The translations under genes were made by a program, and so were the position numbers. The notes beneath the pieces were generated by a model that saw only the letters and a program-made list of their open reading frames with translations, searched no databases and was not told the origin of the DNA. 22,368 bases of DNA from Saccoglossus kowalevskii (lineage: Eukaryota > Hemichordata > Enteropneusta > Harrimaniidae). Positions 21,878 through 22,368 of the stretch are shown one piece after another (the first letter of the stretch is position 1; each line of letters starts with the position of its first letter). The stretch spans positions 183,707 through 206,074 of the forward strand of contig NW_003118435.1 in NCBI RefSeq assembly GCF_000003605.2. The letters are read 5' to 3'.

Positions 21878-22368
21878 CTATAAGATATTAGAAAAAATAT
21901 TACTCAACAATGTTATCTATTAATTAATGTTACAGCCAAAACAAAGTGAGCTTGGACATTCAGTTGTGAGACATGACAAAATAAACGGTGCCAGTGATAG
22001 ATTTCGAGAATGAAAGAACAAAATAAACGCAATCAAAGACGCCGACCACGCGCGTTGGAAATAAATAAAACGCGTTGCGACGAGAAATCTCACCTGCATC
22101 TTTCACTCACGCAAACGCACACACATGCTATTTCCGTATATTGAATACGTTGGCAACGGAAGGGACAAGTTTAAATCATCTTTGTATTAACACAACTTGA
22201 AAGCAATAGTCTCACACTGAATATACTAAACATTCAATGAAGCGGACTGCGACGGTTAAGACGAAAAACATGTGACAGTACGATTATGCTCGTCTACTAC
22301 ACGCCCGGGAACTACACGTTCAAGTATCCAACTTCCCAATACAAAACATGATTAGTATCAGCAATAAT
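21878..22368 (-). other. Intron upstream of the last Patched-domain exon(s)
   Basis: The minus-strand acceptor ...TCTTATAG|GAATTGGAG lies at 21879-21878 and is in phase 1 (one base of the Gly codon comes from the previous exon). The remaining 490 bp to the window edge show no coding continuation, so the previous exon is outside. Confidence 0.7.

Overview
The window looks like nuclear DNA of an invertebrate animal, probably marine. It is AT-rich, genes have GT-AG spliceosomal introns and an AATAAA polyadenylation signal, and both protein families present (FAS-like type I polyketide synthase, Patched-domain RND protein) are typical of marine invertebrates, often as expanded families. The phylum cannot be fixed from the sequence; a non-vertebrate deuterostome (for example a hemichordate) or a lophotrochozoan are both possible.

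Layout. (1) 1-6726, plus strand: 3' part of a large animal FAS-like polyketide synthase gene. It enters the window at the very end of its ketosynthase domain and runs through AT, DH, a KR structural half, an ER-like domain without a visible nucleotide-binding glycine motif, catalytic KR, ACP and a C-terminal thioesterase. Two short introns split the AT; everything after them lies in one 5.6 kb exon. A 3' UTR with AATAAA at 7229-7234 follows. (2) 6727-20141: about 13.4 kb with no convincing gene. It holds a probable solo LTR (11183-12270), a ~158-bp tandem repeat with a GAC-rich tail (12598-13096), a MITE-like element with TTAA ends and matching terminal inverted repeats (15386-16256), a dispersed direct repeat (16351/17319), several hairpins and a small CpG-rich patch (about 18050-18350). 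(3) 20142-21877, minus strand: C-terminal half of a Patched-domain (PTCHD3/daf-6-like) RND protein carrying two frameshifts and an in-frame TGA, so most likely a recent pseudogene or a gene damaged by assembly errors. Its 5' part lies beyond the right edge.

How it works. The synthase keeps the catalytic residues of AT, DH, KR, ACP and TE but seems to have lost enoyl reduction. By family knowledge this predicts an iterative enzyme making a polyunsaturated chain that is freed as an acid by its own thioesterase. The thioesterase resembles stand-alone type II (GrsT/OLAH-like) enzymes (GHSLG) more than the TE of animal fatty acid synthase. The nearby RND-family gene is converging in orientation, far away and apparently broken, so a functional link is speculative.
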